Positions 1 to 6,952 of a stretch of 20,874 bases of DNA are shown here, one piece after another (position 1 is the stretch's first letter; the number at the start of each line of letters is the position of its first letter). Under the pieces are notes generated by a model. It saw only the letters and a list, made by a program, of their open reading frames with translations. It was not told the DNA's origin and ran no database searches. This stretch comes from Comamonadaceae bacterium (GTDB taxonomy: Bacteria; Pseudomonadota; Gammaproteobacteria; Burkholderiales; Burkholderiaceae_C): NCBI GenBank assembly GCA_947460165.1, contig CANHKH010000013.1:1-20874 (forward strand). Reading direction: 5' to 3'. Position numbers and translations under genes: made by a program.

Positions 1-299
1 AACGTCGGTACGACGTAGGTGAGCAACTGCATGATGATGGAAGCCGATATATAGGGCATGATGCCCAGCGCAAACACCGTAAAACGAGACAGCGCGCCAC
101 CCGAGAACATGTTGAACAGGTTCAAGATCCCGCCCTGCTGGCTGTTGAACAGCTGCTTGAGCTGCCCGGGGTCTATGCCCGGTACAGGGATGTGCGCACC
201 AATGCGGTAGACGACCAGCGCCAACAGCAAGAACACAAGCCGGCTGCGCAAGTCACCGAACTTGCCGGTTTTTGCGAGGGATGCGGAAGAGGTGGCCAC
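1..299 (-). CDS. secY: Preprotein translocase subunit SecY, N-terminal part
   Basis: SecY is the channel subunit of the SecYEG translocon in the inner membrane. Only the first 99 codons are here; the gene continues past the left edge. Translating the minus strand from 299 gives a short polar N-terminus (VATSSASLAKTGKFGD), a first membrane segment ending in RIGAHIPVPG, and then NLFNMFSGGALSRFT and GIMPYISASIIMQLLTYVVP, the plug and second membrane segment of SecY. The start is a GTG. An in-frame TAG lies only five codons upstream (312-314), and AGGGA about 10 nt before the GTG can act as ribosome binding site, so no earlier start is possible. It is the last spc operon gene in view, 57 nt after rplO. 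Identity is secure from sequence and position. Confidence 0.95.
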   Translation of the reverse strand, partial: MATSSASLAKTGKFGDLRSRLVFLLLALVVYRIGAHIPVPGIDPGQLKQLFNSQQGGILNLFNMFSGGALSRFTVFALGIMPYISASIIMQLLTYVVPT

Positions 300-356
300 G
301 CTGGGTTGTCCCTAGGGTCCGAAAATGCAGTGATCGGGTCGTTAAACGCCAGCCGT

Positions 357-788
357 TCAGGCCAGCGAACCGCCAGCAGCTTCGATCGCTGCCTTGGCAC
401 CTGCCGTCGCACCCACGCCTTGCAGCTTGACCGCACGGCTGATTTCGCCAGACTTGATGACCTTGACCACTTTGGCCAACTGACCGATCAAACCCGCACT
501 TTTGAGGGCCGACATGTCGACTTCGTCCAAACCGAGTTGCTCCAGCGCAGCCAGAGTGACTTCAGCGTTGTACTTCAAGGTTTGCGACTTGAAGCCACGC
601 TTGGGCAAACGGCGTTGCAAAGGCATTTGACCGCCTTCAAAACCCACTTTGTGGTAGCCACCGGAACGCGACTTTTGGCCTTTGTGACCGCGACCTGCGG
701 TTTTGCCCAAACCAGAGCCAATGCCGCGGCCCACACGGCGCTTGGCATGCTTGGCACCTGCAGCAGGCTTGATTGAATTCAATTCCAT
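357..788 (-). CDS. rplO: 50S ribosomal protein L15
   Basis: L15 is a late-assembly protein of the large ribosomal subunit that binds 23S rRNA. The 143-residue product matches the usual length of about 144. It begins MELNSIKPAAGAKHAKRRVG and has the Gly/Lys/Arg-rich N-terminal extension (GRGIGSGLGKTAGRGHKGQK) typical of L15, then GGYHKVGFEGGQMPLQRRLPK and a C-terminal globular half ending AIEAAGGSLA. It lies between rpmD and secY as in the canonical spc operon, with 13 nt to rpmD. Nothing is missing. Confidence 0.98.
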   Translation of the reverse strand: MELNSIKPAAGAKHAKRRVGRGIGSGLGKTAGRGHKGQKSRSGGYHKVGFEGGQMPLQRRLPKRGFKSQTLKYNAEVTLAALEQLGLDEVDMSALKSAGLIGQLAKVVKVIKSGEISRAVKLQGVGATAGAKAAIEAAGGSLA

Positions 789-801
789 GATGTGCTGCCT
801 T

Positions 802-984
802 TTACAGAACTTTGACCAGATAACTGATCTTGTTGATCATGCCGCGCACAGCTGGCGTGTCTTCCAGCTCGCTCACGCTGTTGACACCGCGCAGACCCAG
901 GCCACGCACAGTGGCGCGATGGGATTCTTTGGTGCCAATGGGGCTGCGAACCAGTTGAACCTTGACTTTGGTGGTGGTGGTCAT
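802..984 (-). CDS. rpmD: 50S ribosomal protein L30
   Basis: L30 is a small protein of the large subunit. The product is 60 residues (family about 59), starts MTTTTKVKVQLVRSPIGTKE and contains the characteristic GLGLRGVNSVSELEDTPAVR segment that folds on the ferredoxin-like core. The open frame extends 18 codons further upstream into rpsE, but the ATG at 984 gives the family's length and N-terminus and leaves 10 nt to the rpsE stop, so it is preferred. Order rpsE-rpmD-rplO is canonical. Confidence 0.96.
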   Translation of the reverse strand: MTTTTKVKVQLVRSPIGTKESHRATVRGLGLRGVNSVSELEDTPAVRGMINKISYLVKVL

Positions 985-994
985 TGAATGTCCT

Positions 995-1513
995 TCAACC
1001 GAAGAGTTCTTCGACATTTTTGCCGCGCTTGGCCGCAATGGCGGAGGGCGTGGTGGACTTGTTCAGAGCATCAATGGTGGCACGCACCATGTTGTAGGGG
1101 TTGCTCGAACCATGGCTTTTGGCCACGATGTCCGTGATGCCCATCACTTCAAAAATGGCGCGCATGGGGCCGCCAGCAATGATGCCCGTGCCCTTGGGGG
1201 CCGGCGCCATCATCACGGACGCAGCGCCATGGTGACCAAATACATTGTGATGGATGGTGCCGTTTTTCAAGGACACATTGGTCATGTTGCGGCGAGCCTC
1301 TTCCATGGCCTTTTGCACGGCAGCGGGCACCTCCTTGGATTTGCCCTTGCCCATGCCCACGCGGCCGTTGCCATCACCGACCACGGTCAGTGCAGCAAAT
1401 CCGAGAATACGGCCACCCTTGACCACCTTGGTGACGCGGTTGACCGCAATCATCTTCTCCTTGAGGCCATCCTCAGGAGCGTCGTTTTGTGCTTTAGCTT
1501 GAAACTTAGCCAT
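995..1513 (-). CDS. rpsE: 30S ribosomal protein S5
   Basis: S5 is a small-subunit protein involved in decoding fidelity and mRNA unwinding at the entry tunnel. The 172-residue product (E. coli 167) carries the N-terminal double-stranded-RNA-binding fold with EKMIAVNRVTKVVKGGR at about residues 19-35. That is the loop where spectinomycin-resistance changes fall in other bacteria, and here it looks wild type. The C-terminal domain has KGTGIIAGGPMRAIFEVMG and SSNPYNMVRATIDAL. It sits between rplR and rpmD in the spc operon. Confidence 0.98.
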   Translation of the reverse strand: MAKFQAKAQNDAPEDGLKEKMIAVNRVTKVVKGGRILGFAALTVVGDGNGRVGMGKGKSKEVPAAVQKAMEEARRNMTNVSLKNGTIHHNVFGHHGAASVMMAPAPKGTGIIAGGPMRAIFEVMGITDIVAKSHGSSNPYNMVRATIDALNKSTTPSAIAAKRGKNVEELFG

Positions 1514-1527
1514 TTTTCGATTCCTGC

Positions 1528-1893
1528 TTAGAACTGCAAGCCGGCTTCACGCGCAGCCTCGGCCAGCGCTTTGACGCGGCCGTGGTAGGCGAAACCGGCG
1601 CGGTCGAAGGCGACCTTTTCAACACCAGCAGCCTTGGCCTTTTCGGCGATGCGCTTGCCAATGCTTTGTGCTGCGGCGACGTTGGCGCCTTTGCCTGACG
1701 CACCGAGTGCCGCGCGCATCTCAGCTTCTGCCGTGGAGGCAGAAGCCAGCACGCGGGAGCCGTCGCCAGAGATCACTGAGGCGTAAATGTGCAGGTTGGT
1801 GCGGTTCACCATCAAACGTGCCACGCCTTGCTTGGCGATGCGGGCACGGGTTTGACGGGCACGGCGAAGGCGCTGCTCTTTCTTGGTCAACAT
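1528..1893 (-). CDS. rplR: 50S ribosomal protein L18
   Basis: L18 binds 5S rRNA and, with L5, helps dock it on the large subunit. The product is 121 residues (usual 117-120), with the basic N-terminus MLTKKEQRLRRARQTRARIA, then RLMVNRTNLHIYASVIS and the C-terminal VEKVAFDRAGFAYHGRVKAL, a hallmark L18 ending. It lies 14 nt upstream of rpsE and 11 nt after rplF, consistent with one transcript. Confidence 0.98.
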   Translation of the reverse strand: MLTKKEQRLRRARQTRARIAKQGVARLMVNRTNLHIYASVISGDGSRVLASASTAEAEMRAALGASGKGANVAAAQSIGKRIAEKAKAAGVEKVAFDRAGFAYHGRVKALAEAAREAGLQF

Positions 1894-1904
1894 GGTGCAG
1901 CTCC

Positions 1905-2438
1905 TTATTTCTTCTTGGTTTCTTTGATGGCGACCGTCTCATCCGAATAACGGATGCCCTTGCCTTTGTAGGGCTCGGGAGGACGGACCGCGCGCACCTC
2001 AGCGGCGATCTGGCCCACGCGCTGGCGGTCAAAGCCCTTGATCAGGACCTCGGTTGGCGTGGTCGTCTCCACCTTGATGCCGGCAGGCATGTCCATCACC
2101 ACGGGGTGGGAGTAGCCTACGTTCAAGGTCAGCTTGGTGCCAGCCGCTGCAGCTTTGTAACCCACACCAATCAGGGTGAGCTTTTTCTCAAAGCCTTTGG
2201 TGACGCCAGTGACCATGTTGTTGACCAACTGGCGCATGGTGCCGCTCAGCGCATTGGCTTCGCGGGAATCGTTGGCAGGCTCAAACGTGAGCTTGCCAGC
2301 GTCGTTTTTGATGGTGACCAAAGCGTTTTGGGCCAATGACAAGGCGCCCAAAGCACCTTTGACATTGATCTGATCTTCTTTGATGGCCACATCAACGCCT
2401 TGCGGCACGACGACAGGGGATTTAGCAACTCGAGACAT
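1905..2438 (-). CDS. rplF: 50S ribosomal protein L6
   Basis: L6 lies near the sarcin-ricin loop and factor-binding site of the large subunit. The product has exactly 177 residues, as in E. coli, starting MSRVAKSPVVVPQGVDVAI. Two tandem L6 domains are visible; the second contains the signature PEPYKGKGIRYSDE and the protein ends in the usual basic tail (ETKKK). It follows rpsH by 24 nt. Confidence 0.98.
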   Translation of the reverse strand: MSRVAKSPVVVPQGVDVAIKEDQINVKGALGALSLAQNALVTIKNDAGKLTFEPANDSREANALSGTMRQLVNNMVTGVTKGFEKKLTLIGVGYKAAAAGTKLTLNVGYSHPVVMDMPAGIKVETTTPTEVLIKGFDRQRVGQIAAEVRAVRPPEPYKGKGIRYSDETVAIKETKKK

Positions 2439-2462
2439 CTTGATATTCCTTCCGTCTCGGCA

Positions 2463-2858
2463 TCAGGCCACGTAGCACAGCACTTCGCCACCCACGCCAT
2501 TGGCGCGGGCTTTGCGATCGGTCATCACGCCTTGCGGGGTGGTGACAATCGCCACGCCCAAGCCATTCATGACCTGGGGAATGGCGTTGCTGCCTTTGTA
2601 GACACGCAGGCCAGGGCGGCTCACGCGCTCAATGCGCTCGATCACAGGGCGACCGGCGTAGTATTTGAGGGCAATTTCCAACTGGGGACGGCCATCATCG
2701 TTTTTGACTTGGAAGCCATCGATATATCCCTCGTCCTTGAGGACTTGGGCAATGGCCACCTTGACTTTGGACGAAGGCACCTGCACAGAGGCTTTTTCGA
2801 CCATCTGTGCATTGCGGATACGCGTCAGCATATCGGCGATAGGATCACTCATGCTCAT
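2463..2858 (-). CDS. rpsH: 30S ribosomal protein S8
   Basis: S8 is a primary 16S rRNA binding protein. In E. coli it also represses translation of spc operon mRNA by binding near the rplX/rplE junction; whether it does so here cannot be read from the sequence. The product is 131 residues (usual 130), starts MSMSDPIADMLTRIRNAQ and ends with PQGVMTDRKAR followed by GGEVLCYVA, the conserved S8 C-terminus. A second in-frame Met (residue 3) is an alternative start two codons later and is the more common family N-terminus. Confidence 0.98.
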   Translation of the reverse strand: MSMSDPIADMLTRIRNAQMVEKASVQVPSSKVKVAIAQVLKDEGYIDGFQVKNDDGRPQLEIALKYYAGRPVIERIERVSRPGLRVYKGSNAIPQVMNGLGVAIVTTPQGVMTDRKARANGVGGEVLCYVA

Positions 2859-2876
2859 TCGGTGTTCTCCTGGTGC

Positions 2877-3182
2877 TTACCAGCTGGCCTTGGTGATACC
2901 GGGGATATCACCACTGAAGGCCATCTCACGGATCTTGCTGCGGGCAAGACCGAATTGACGGAAGGTACCGCGTGGACGACCCGTGATCGCGCAGCGGTTG
3001 CGCTGGCGTGTCGGGTTGGCGTTGCGGGGCAGCTTTTGCAACTCAAGGCGGGCCAGCGCGCGCTCTTCGTCCGAGCGCTTGGCATCGGTTGAAGTGGATT
3101 TGAGTTCGGTGTATTTCTTAGCAAACTTGGCGGCGAGTTTTTCGCGCTTGAGTTCACGTTGCAGAAGAGCTTGTTTTGCCAT
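2877..3182 (-). CDS. rpsN: 30S ribosomal protein S14, zinc-independent form
   Basis: S14 is in the head of the small subunit. The product has 101 residues, starts MAKQALLQRELKREKLAAKF and contains RNRCAITGRPRG and FGLARSKIREMA. It has a single cysteine and none of the CXXC pairs of the short zinc-binding S14, so it is the long C-minus form usual in Proteobacteria. The open frame runs 19 codons further upstream into rplE; the ATG at 3182 gives the normal family length and leaves an 11-nt spacer. It is followed by rpsH after 18 nt. Confidence 0.97.
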   Translation of the reverse strand: MAKQALLQRELKREKLAAKFAKKYTELKSTSTDAKRSDEERALARLELQKLPRNANPTRQRNRCAITGRPRGTFRQFGLARSKIREMAFSGDIPGITKASW

Positions 3183-3193
3183 GGTCCGCGCCT

Positions 3194-3733
3194 TCAGTTC
3201 TTGAACGGGAAACGGAAGGCGGTGAGCAGTGCTTTGCACTCTTCATCGTTCTTGGCCGTCGTGGTGATGCTGATGTTGAGGCCACGCAGGGCGTCAACCT
3301 TGTCGTACTCAATCTCAGGGAAGATGATTTGCTCTTTGACACCGATGTTGTAGTTGCCCCGACCGTCAAAGGCACGGCCAGAGATGCCGCGGAAGTCGCG
3401 CACGCGGGGCAAAGCCACGGTGACGAAACGGTCCAAGAACTCATACATCTGAACGCCGCGCAAAGTCACCATGCAACCAATGGGCAGGCCTTCACGGATC
3501 TTGAATCCGGCAATGGCTTTTTTCGCCTTGGTCACCACCGGCTTTTGGCCAGCGATTTTGGTCAGGTCAGAGACAGCGTTGTCCATCACCTTTTTGTCGG
3601 CCACAGCCTCACTGACACCCATGTTCAGGGTGATTTTGGTGATGCGCGGCACCTGCATGGGCGAGGTGTAACCGAACTTTTCGATCAGGGCGGGCGCGAT
3701 TTTTTCGCGGTAGACAGCTTGCAAGCGGGCCAT
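3194..3733 (-). CDS. rplE: 50S ribosomal protein L5
   Basis: L5 binds 5S rRNA and contacts the P-site tRNA. The product has 179 residues, the same as E. coli, starting MARLQAVYREKIAPALIEKF. It contains ITLNMGVSEAVADKKVMDNA, the P-site loop region with RDFRGISGRAFDGRGNYNIG, and the terminal SITTTAKNDEECKALLTAF. Only 2 nt separate it from the rplX stop, which implies translational coupling. In E. coli this junction is where S8 represses. Confidence 0.98.
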   Translation of the reverse strand: MARLQAVYREKIAPALIEKFGYTSPMQVPRITKITLNMGVSEAVADKKVMDNAVSDLTKIAGQKPVVTKAKKAIAGFKIREGLPIGCMVTLRGVQMYEFLDRFVTVALPRVRDFRGISGRAFDGRGNYNIGVKEQIIFPEIEYDKVDALRGLNISITTTAKNDEECKALLTAFRFPFKN

Positions 3734-3735
3734 AG

Positions 3736-4056
3736 TTATGCAGCCTTAATTTCTTCGCCGCTGGACTTGAAGACGCGAACCTTCTTGCCATCAGCGAGCA
3801 GCTTGATACCAACACGATCGGCTTTGCCGGTGGCGGCGTTGTAGATCGCCACGTTGGACTGGTGAATAGGCATGTTTTTCTCAACAATGCCCCCGGTCGA
3901 ACCCTTCATGGGGTTGGGCTTGGTGTGTTTTTTCACCAGGTTGATGCCCTCGATCAGCAAACGGCTGTCGTCGGCTCGCAACGAGACTTTGCCACGCTTG
4001 CCTTTGTCGCGGCCTGCGATGACGATGACTTCGTCGCCCTTGAGAATCTTGTTCAT
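3736..4056 (-). CDS. rplX: 50S ribosomal protein L24
   Basis: L24 is an assembly initiator of the large subunit near the peptide tunnel exit. The product has 106 residues (usual 102-105), begins MNKILKGDEVIVIAGRDKGK with the KOW motif at about residues 5-31, and continues with INLVKKHTKPNPMKGSTGGI, typical of L24. It is 11 nt after rplN and 2 nt before rplE. Confidence 0.98.
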   Translation of the reverse strand: MNKILKGDEVIVIAGRDKGKRGKVSLRADDSRLLIEGINLVKKHTKPNPMKGSTGGIVEKNMPIHQSNVAIYNAATGKADRVGIKLLADGKKVRVFKSSGEEIKAA

Positions 4057-4067
4057 GGCGGTGGTCC

Positions 4068-4436
4068 TTACAGAACTTCGGGCGCCAGCGACACGATCTT
4101 CATGAAACGCTCAGTGCGCAATTCACGCGTGACCGGCCCAAAGATGCGGGTGCCGATGGGCTCCAGCTTGGCGTTGAGCAACACTGCGGCGTTGCCATCG
4201 AATTTAACCAGCGAGCCGTCGCCGCGGCGAATGCCCTTGGCCGTGCGAACCACCACAGCGCTGTACACCTCGCCTTTTTTGACGCGGCCGCGCGGAGCAG
4301 CTTCCTTGATGCTGACCTTGATGACATCGCCCACGCTGGCATAACGGCGCTTGGAACCACCCAGCACCTTGATGCACATCACAGACTTGGCACCCGTGTT
4401 GTCAGCAACATCGAGTTTGGATTGCGTTTGAATCAT
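4068..4436 (-). CDS. rplN: 50S ribosomal protein L14, first gene of the spc operon
   Basis: L14 lies at the subunit interface and forms bridges with 16S rRNA. The 122-residue product (E. coli 123) starts MIQTQSKLDVADNTGAKSVM and contains CIKVLGGSKRRYASVGDVI and GNAAVLLNAKLEPIGTRIFG, all L14 signatures. A GGGA about 9 nt before the ATG is a modest ribosome binding site. It is the first gene of this transcript: the next 350 nt upstream have no gene and contain a promoter on the same strand. rpsQ, which ends the neighbouring S10 operon in E. coli, is not present upstream. Confidence 0.98.
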   Translation of the reverse strand: MIQTQSKLDVADNTGAKSVMCIKVLGGSKRRYASVGDVIKVSIKEAAPRGRVKKGEVYSAVVVRTAKGIRRGDGSLVKFDGNAAVLLNAKLEPIGTRIFGPVTRELRTERFMKIVSLAPEVL

Positions 4437-4611
4437 TTATATGTTTCCCAACTTGTACTGACCAGCACCGCCAAAATGGCCGCCGCGTGAACGGCGAGGC
4501 TCTTTTTCAAGCGCCTTGCAACTGATCAGTCAGTCTTGGGCCCGTCGGCCGCCTGGCAAACCACTTGCCTGGCTTTCGATTGGGCGAAATCTTCACTTTT
4601 CTAAAGCGAAG
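4437..4611 (-). promoter_or_regulatory. Long 5' leader of the spc operon with two hairpins
   Basis: Two stem-loops lie inside the predicted leader. The first, 4551-4573, pairs GCC and GGCAA with TTGCC and GGC around one mismatch and a 5-nt loop. The second, 4481-4496, pairs CGCCG with CGGCG around a 6-nt loop. Neither is followed by a T-run, so they are not simple terminators. They could be a regulatory or stability element; that role is inference only. Confidence 0.4.
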
Positions 4612-4617
4612 CCCGCA

Positions 4618-4646
4618 ACTATAGCTCATCGCCTTGGCCTCGTCAA
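4618..4646 (-). promoter_or_regulatory. Sigma70-type promoter of the spc operon
   Basis: Read on the minus strand, TTGACG (4641-4646), a spacer of exactly 17 bp and TATAGT (4618-4623) form a near-consensus sigma70 promoter pointing at rplN. The expected transcript start is near 4611, giving a leader of about 175 nt. No gene lies between it and rplN, so this is the natural main promoter for the whole operon. Confidence 0.8.
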
Positions 4647-4787
4647 CAGCCTTTCTCAAAGATTTTTCCTGCTCGCCCGGGCATAGGCTCAGGCTCTGCT
4701 ACGCTTTATTGCACTTTCGCTCCTCAGAAGGGTCGAGTCCGTGTGTGCTGCCTCTGTCTGGGCCATGCCTGACCCCCCTTTATTGAC

Positions 4788-5639
4788 ATGACCTCTTTCA
4801 CGCTTTCTCAGCCGCCTTCAGAGTCCATCGCCTTCATTGGTGGCGGCAACATGGCCAGCGCCATCATTGGTGGCCTGGTTCGCCAGGGCATGGCGCCTGA
4901 ACTCATACAGGTGGTCGAGCCCCATGCCGAGCAAGGTGCGCGGCTGCTCGGTCAATGGCCGATTCGGGTCTGGCCCCATGCCCAGGCCAGCCTGGCCAGT
5001 GCCAAGCTGGCGGTGTGGGCCGTCAAGCCCCAAGCATTTGCACAAGCGGCCCAAGAGGCTGGCGCACACCTCCATGAAGCGCTTCACCTGAGCGTGGCGG
5101 CAGGCATACGTTCGGACAACATCGCCCAGTGGTTGGGCAGCCAGCGCATTGTGCGGGCCATGCCCAACACGCCTGCGCTGATTGGCCAAGGCATGAGTGC
5201 GCTTTATGCTCGCCCGGCCGTCACGCCCGCAGAACGCGAGCGCGTGCAAGCCGTCATGGACACCACGGGCGAGAGCCTGTGGTTGAGCGATGAATCGCAG
5301 CTTGATGCGGTGACCGCCTTGTCTGGGTCTGGGCCGGCCTATGTGTTTTATTTTTTGGAGGCCATGACCCAGGCTGGCCTGGACATGGGCTTGCCAGAGG
5401 CCCAGGCCCTGCGCTTGGCCAAAGCCACTTTCTCCGGCGCCTCCGCACTGGCGCAAAACTCCAGCGAGTCACCCCAGGTGCTGCGCGAGCGTGTGACCAG
5501 CAAAGGCGGCACCACCTATGCCGCACTCACGGCCATGGAGGGCGCTGAACTCAAACGCCACTTTGTGGCCGCCATCCGCGCGGCGCAAGCGCGGGCCACC
5601 GAGTTGGGCCTTGAATTTGGCACACCCCCTGGCGCTTGA
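4788..5639 (+). CDS. proC: Pyrroline-5-carboxylate reductase
   Basis: This cytoplasmic enzyme reduces 1-pyrroline-5-carboxylate to proline with NAD(P)H, the last step of proline synthesis. The 283-residue product has the Rossmann start AFIGGGNMASAIIGG (residues 15-29), the conserved VRAMPNTPALIGQG (122-135), ALSGSGPAYVFYFLEA (177-192) and the C-terminal VTSKGGTTYAAL (236-247), the latter two forming the substrate pocket and dimer domain. The ATG at 4788 gives about 12 extra N-terminal residues compared with E. coli ProC (269 residues). No clear ribosome binding site precedes it, but no later start would keep the dinucleotide-binding strand. It is monocistronic and divergent from the spc operon. 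The small gene downstream is 118 nt away. Confidence 0.97.
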   Translation: MTSFTLSQPPSESIAFIGGGNMASAIIGGLVRQGMAPELIQVVEPHAEQGARLLGQWPIRVWPHAQASLASAKLAVWAVKPQAFAQAAQEAGAHLHEALHLSVAAGIRSDNIAQWLGSQRIVRAMPNTPALIGQGMSALYARPAVTPAERERVQAVMDTTGESLWLSDESQLDAVTALSGSGPAYVFYFLEAMTQAGLDMGLPEAQALRLAKATFSGASALAQNSSESPQVLRERVTSKGGTTYAALTAMEGAELKRHFVAAIRAAQARATELGLEFGTPPGA

Positions 5640-5757
5640 AAAGGGCCGGCCGTCAACGGGCAAGCCTGCTCATTCGTTTAAGCTCTAGCCTGCTCTCTCA
5701 GCAAGCTGCTCCGGCGGCGCAATCCTCCATCCTGAAGTCATCCCAAGGCCATACACC

Positions 5758-6000
5758 ATGAAAAAAACATTCGCCTCCATGCTCAGCATCCTCGCCACCT
5801 CCTTGGTTCTGGCCCAAGCGCCGGCAGCGCCAGCGGCCCCGGCAGCGCCCATGGCGCCAGCCGCACCGGCCGCACCCGCCGTGCAGCCCGCACCCGCCGC
5901 CGCGCCGTCGGCGGACAAGGCGGCGGCCAAAAAAGCCAGCAAATCTGGCAAAGGCAAAAAAGCCAAGAAAGCCAAAAAGGCCAAGAAAGCCACCAGCTGA
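5758..6000 (+). CDS. Small exported Ala/Pro-rich protein with Lys-rich tail
   Basis: I do not recognise a named family. The 80-residue product has three parts. A signal peptide occupies about residues 1-20 (MKKTFASMLSILATSLVLAQ), with positive n-region, hydrophobic core and a plausible Ala-X-Ala cut. An Ala/Pro repeat, about 21-50, is built on APAAPAAP units. A strongly basic tail, about 54-80, contains four KKA repeats (KKAKKAKKAKKA) and no acidic residues. An AAGG 10 nt before the ATG is a weak ribosome binding site, and a very strong terminator follows at once, supporting a real gene. The protein should be periplasmic or exported, unfolded and polycationic. Possible roles such as binding outer-membrane lipid, nucleic acid or polyphosphate are guesses. 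Confidence 0.7.
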   Translation: MKKTFASMLSILATSLVLAQAPAAPAAPAAPMAPAAPAAPAVQPAPAAAPSADKAAAKKASKSGKGKKAKKAKKAKKATS

Positions 6001-6012
6001 TCTGACCAGCCA

Positions 6013-6050
6013 GCCACAAAAAAGCCCGCTTCAGCGGGCTTTTTTGTGGC
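6013..6050. terminator. Bidirectional rho-independent terminator
   Basis: A perfect 17-bp inverted repeat surrounds the loop TTCA. The GC core GCCCGC/GCGGGC is flanked by A6 on the left and T6 on the right, so it works as an intrinsic terminator in both directions. It closes the small gene on the plus strand, 13 nt after its stop, and ubiA on the minus strand. Confidence 0.95.
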
Positions 6051-6074
6051 CCCCTTGGGGCGGGTGCGCGACGC

Positions 6075-6950
6075 TTACACGCTCAACACCACGCCCGCAA
6101 AAAGGGTCAGGCCCAGCCAATGGTTGAGCCTGAAGGCCTTGAAACAGCCTTCGCGCTCGCGCCGGCGAATAAGCCAGAGGTGCCACAGGGCTTGCCCAGT
6201 TGCTGCGGCCAGCGCCAGCGGCCACAGCTTGGCACTTTGCAAGGGCTGCAAGACCCAGGCCCAGATGAGCAAAAAAGCCGCGTAAAAGCCCGCGATGGCC
6301 GCCACATCCCAGCGGCCCAAGGTGATGGCCGAGGTCTTCATGCCAATTTTCAAGTCGTCATCGCGGTCCACCATGGCGTATTCGGTGTCATAGGCCAGCA
6401 CCCAAAAAAGATTGCCCAGCAGCAGCAGCCAGGCCTGCAAAGGCACATGGCCCTGCACGGCCGCATAGGCCATGGGAATGCCAAAACTGAAAGCAACGCC
6501 CAGCACGGCCTGCGGCATGGCCACATGGCGCTTGGCATAGGGGTAGGCCACGGCCACAGCCAAAGCCGCAAACGACCAGGCAATGGTGGCGGCATTGGTG
6601 GTGAGCACCAGCGCAAAAGCGGCCAAGGCCAGCACCGCGCCCACCAGCAAAGCCTCTTTGACCGGCAGTGCCCCTGAGGTGACGGGGCGCTGGGCCGTGC
6701 GTTTGACGTGGCGGTCAAAGTCGCGGTCGGCCACATCGTTGAGGCAGCAGCCGGCGCTGCGCATGAGGACGGTGCCCAGCACGAACACCGCCAGCAGGTG
6801 CCAGCCCGGAAAGCCGCCCGCCGCCAACCACAGCGCCGACAGCGTGGGCCACAGCAGCAGCAACCAGCCAGCCGGCCGGTCCCAGCGGATCAGCTGCAGG
6901 TAAAGCTGCAAGCGGGCAGCATTTGGCGGCGTTGGACCCAAGGCAGCCAC
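6075..6950 (-). CDS. ubiA: 4-Hydroxybenzoate polyprenyltransferase
   Basis: UbiA attaches the polyprenyl chain to 4-hydroxybenzoate in ubiquinone synthesis and is an integral inner-membrane enzyme. The 291-residue product has the two Asp-rich motifs of the family: NDVADRDFDRHVKRTAQRP (residues 71-89), which binds Mg-diphosphate, and YDTEYAMVDRDDDLKIG (187-203). Several hydrophobic segments between and after them fit the usual membrane helices, and it ends with CFKAFRLNHWLG. The start is a GTG only 2 nt after the dps stop, so translation is probably coupled to dps. It ends at the shared terminator. Confidence 0.96.
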   Translation of the reverse strand: MAALGPTPPNAARLQLYLQLIRWDRPAGWLLLLWPTLSALWLAAGGFPGWHLLAVFVLGTVLMRSAGCCLNDVADRDFDRHVKRTAQRPVTSGALPVKEALLVGAVLALAAFALVLTTNAATIAWSFAALAVAVAYPYAKRHVAMPQAVLGVAFSFGIPMAYAAVQGHVPLQAWLLLLGNLFWVLAYDTEYAMVDRDDDLKIGMKTSAITLGRWDVAAIAGFYAAFLLIWAWVLQPLQSAKLWPLALAAATGQALWHLWLIRRREREGCFKAFRLNHWLGLTLFAGVVLSV

Positions 6951-6952
6951 GC

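Larger units (their letters stand above)
4437..4787. other. 351-nt gene-free spacer between divergent rplN and proC
   Basis: No credible coding region is seen here on either strand. On the minus strand it holds a strong promoter (4618-4646) and the long rplN leader with two hairpins. On the plus strand it must hold the start of proC transcription, but no clear -35/-10 pair was found. The only good plus-strand hexamer, TTGACA at 4783-4788, overlaps the proC start codon and cannot serve it. Confidence 0.8.

Noticed and set aside
4783..4788. Perfect TTGACA hexamer on the plus strand before proC
   Set aside because: It overlaps the proC ATG, so it cannot promote proC, and no -10 box follows at 16-18 bp.
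5685..6017. A 110-codon minus-strand frame with Leu/Phe/Ala repeats that looks like a membrane protein
   Set aside because: It is the complement of the Ala/Pro and Lys repeats of the small exported protein, and the terminator overlaps its upstream end.
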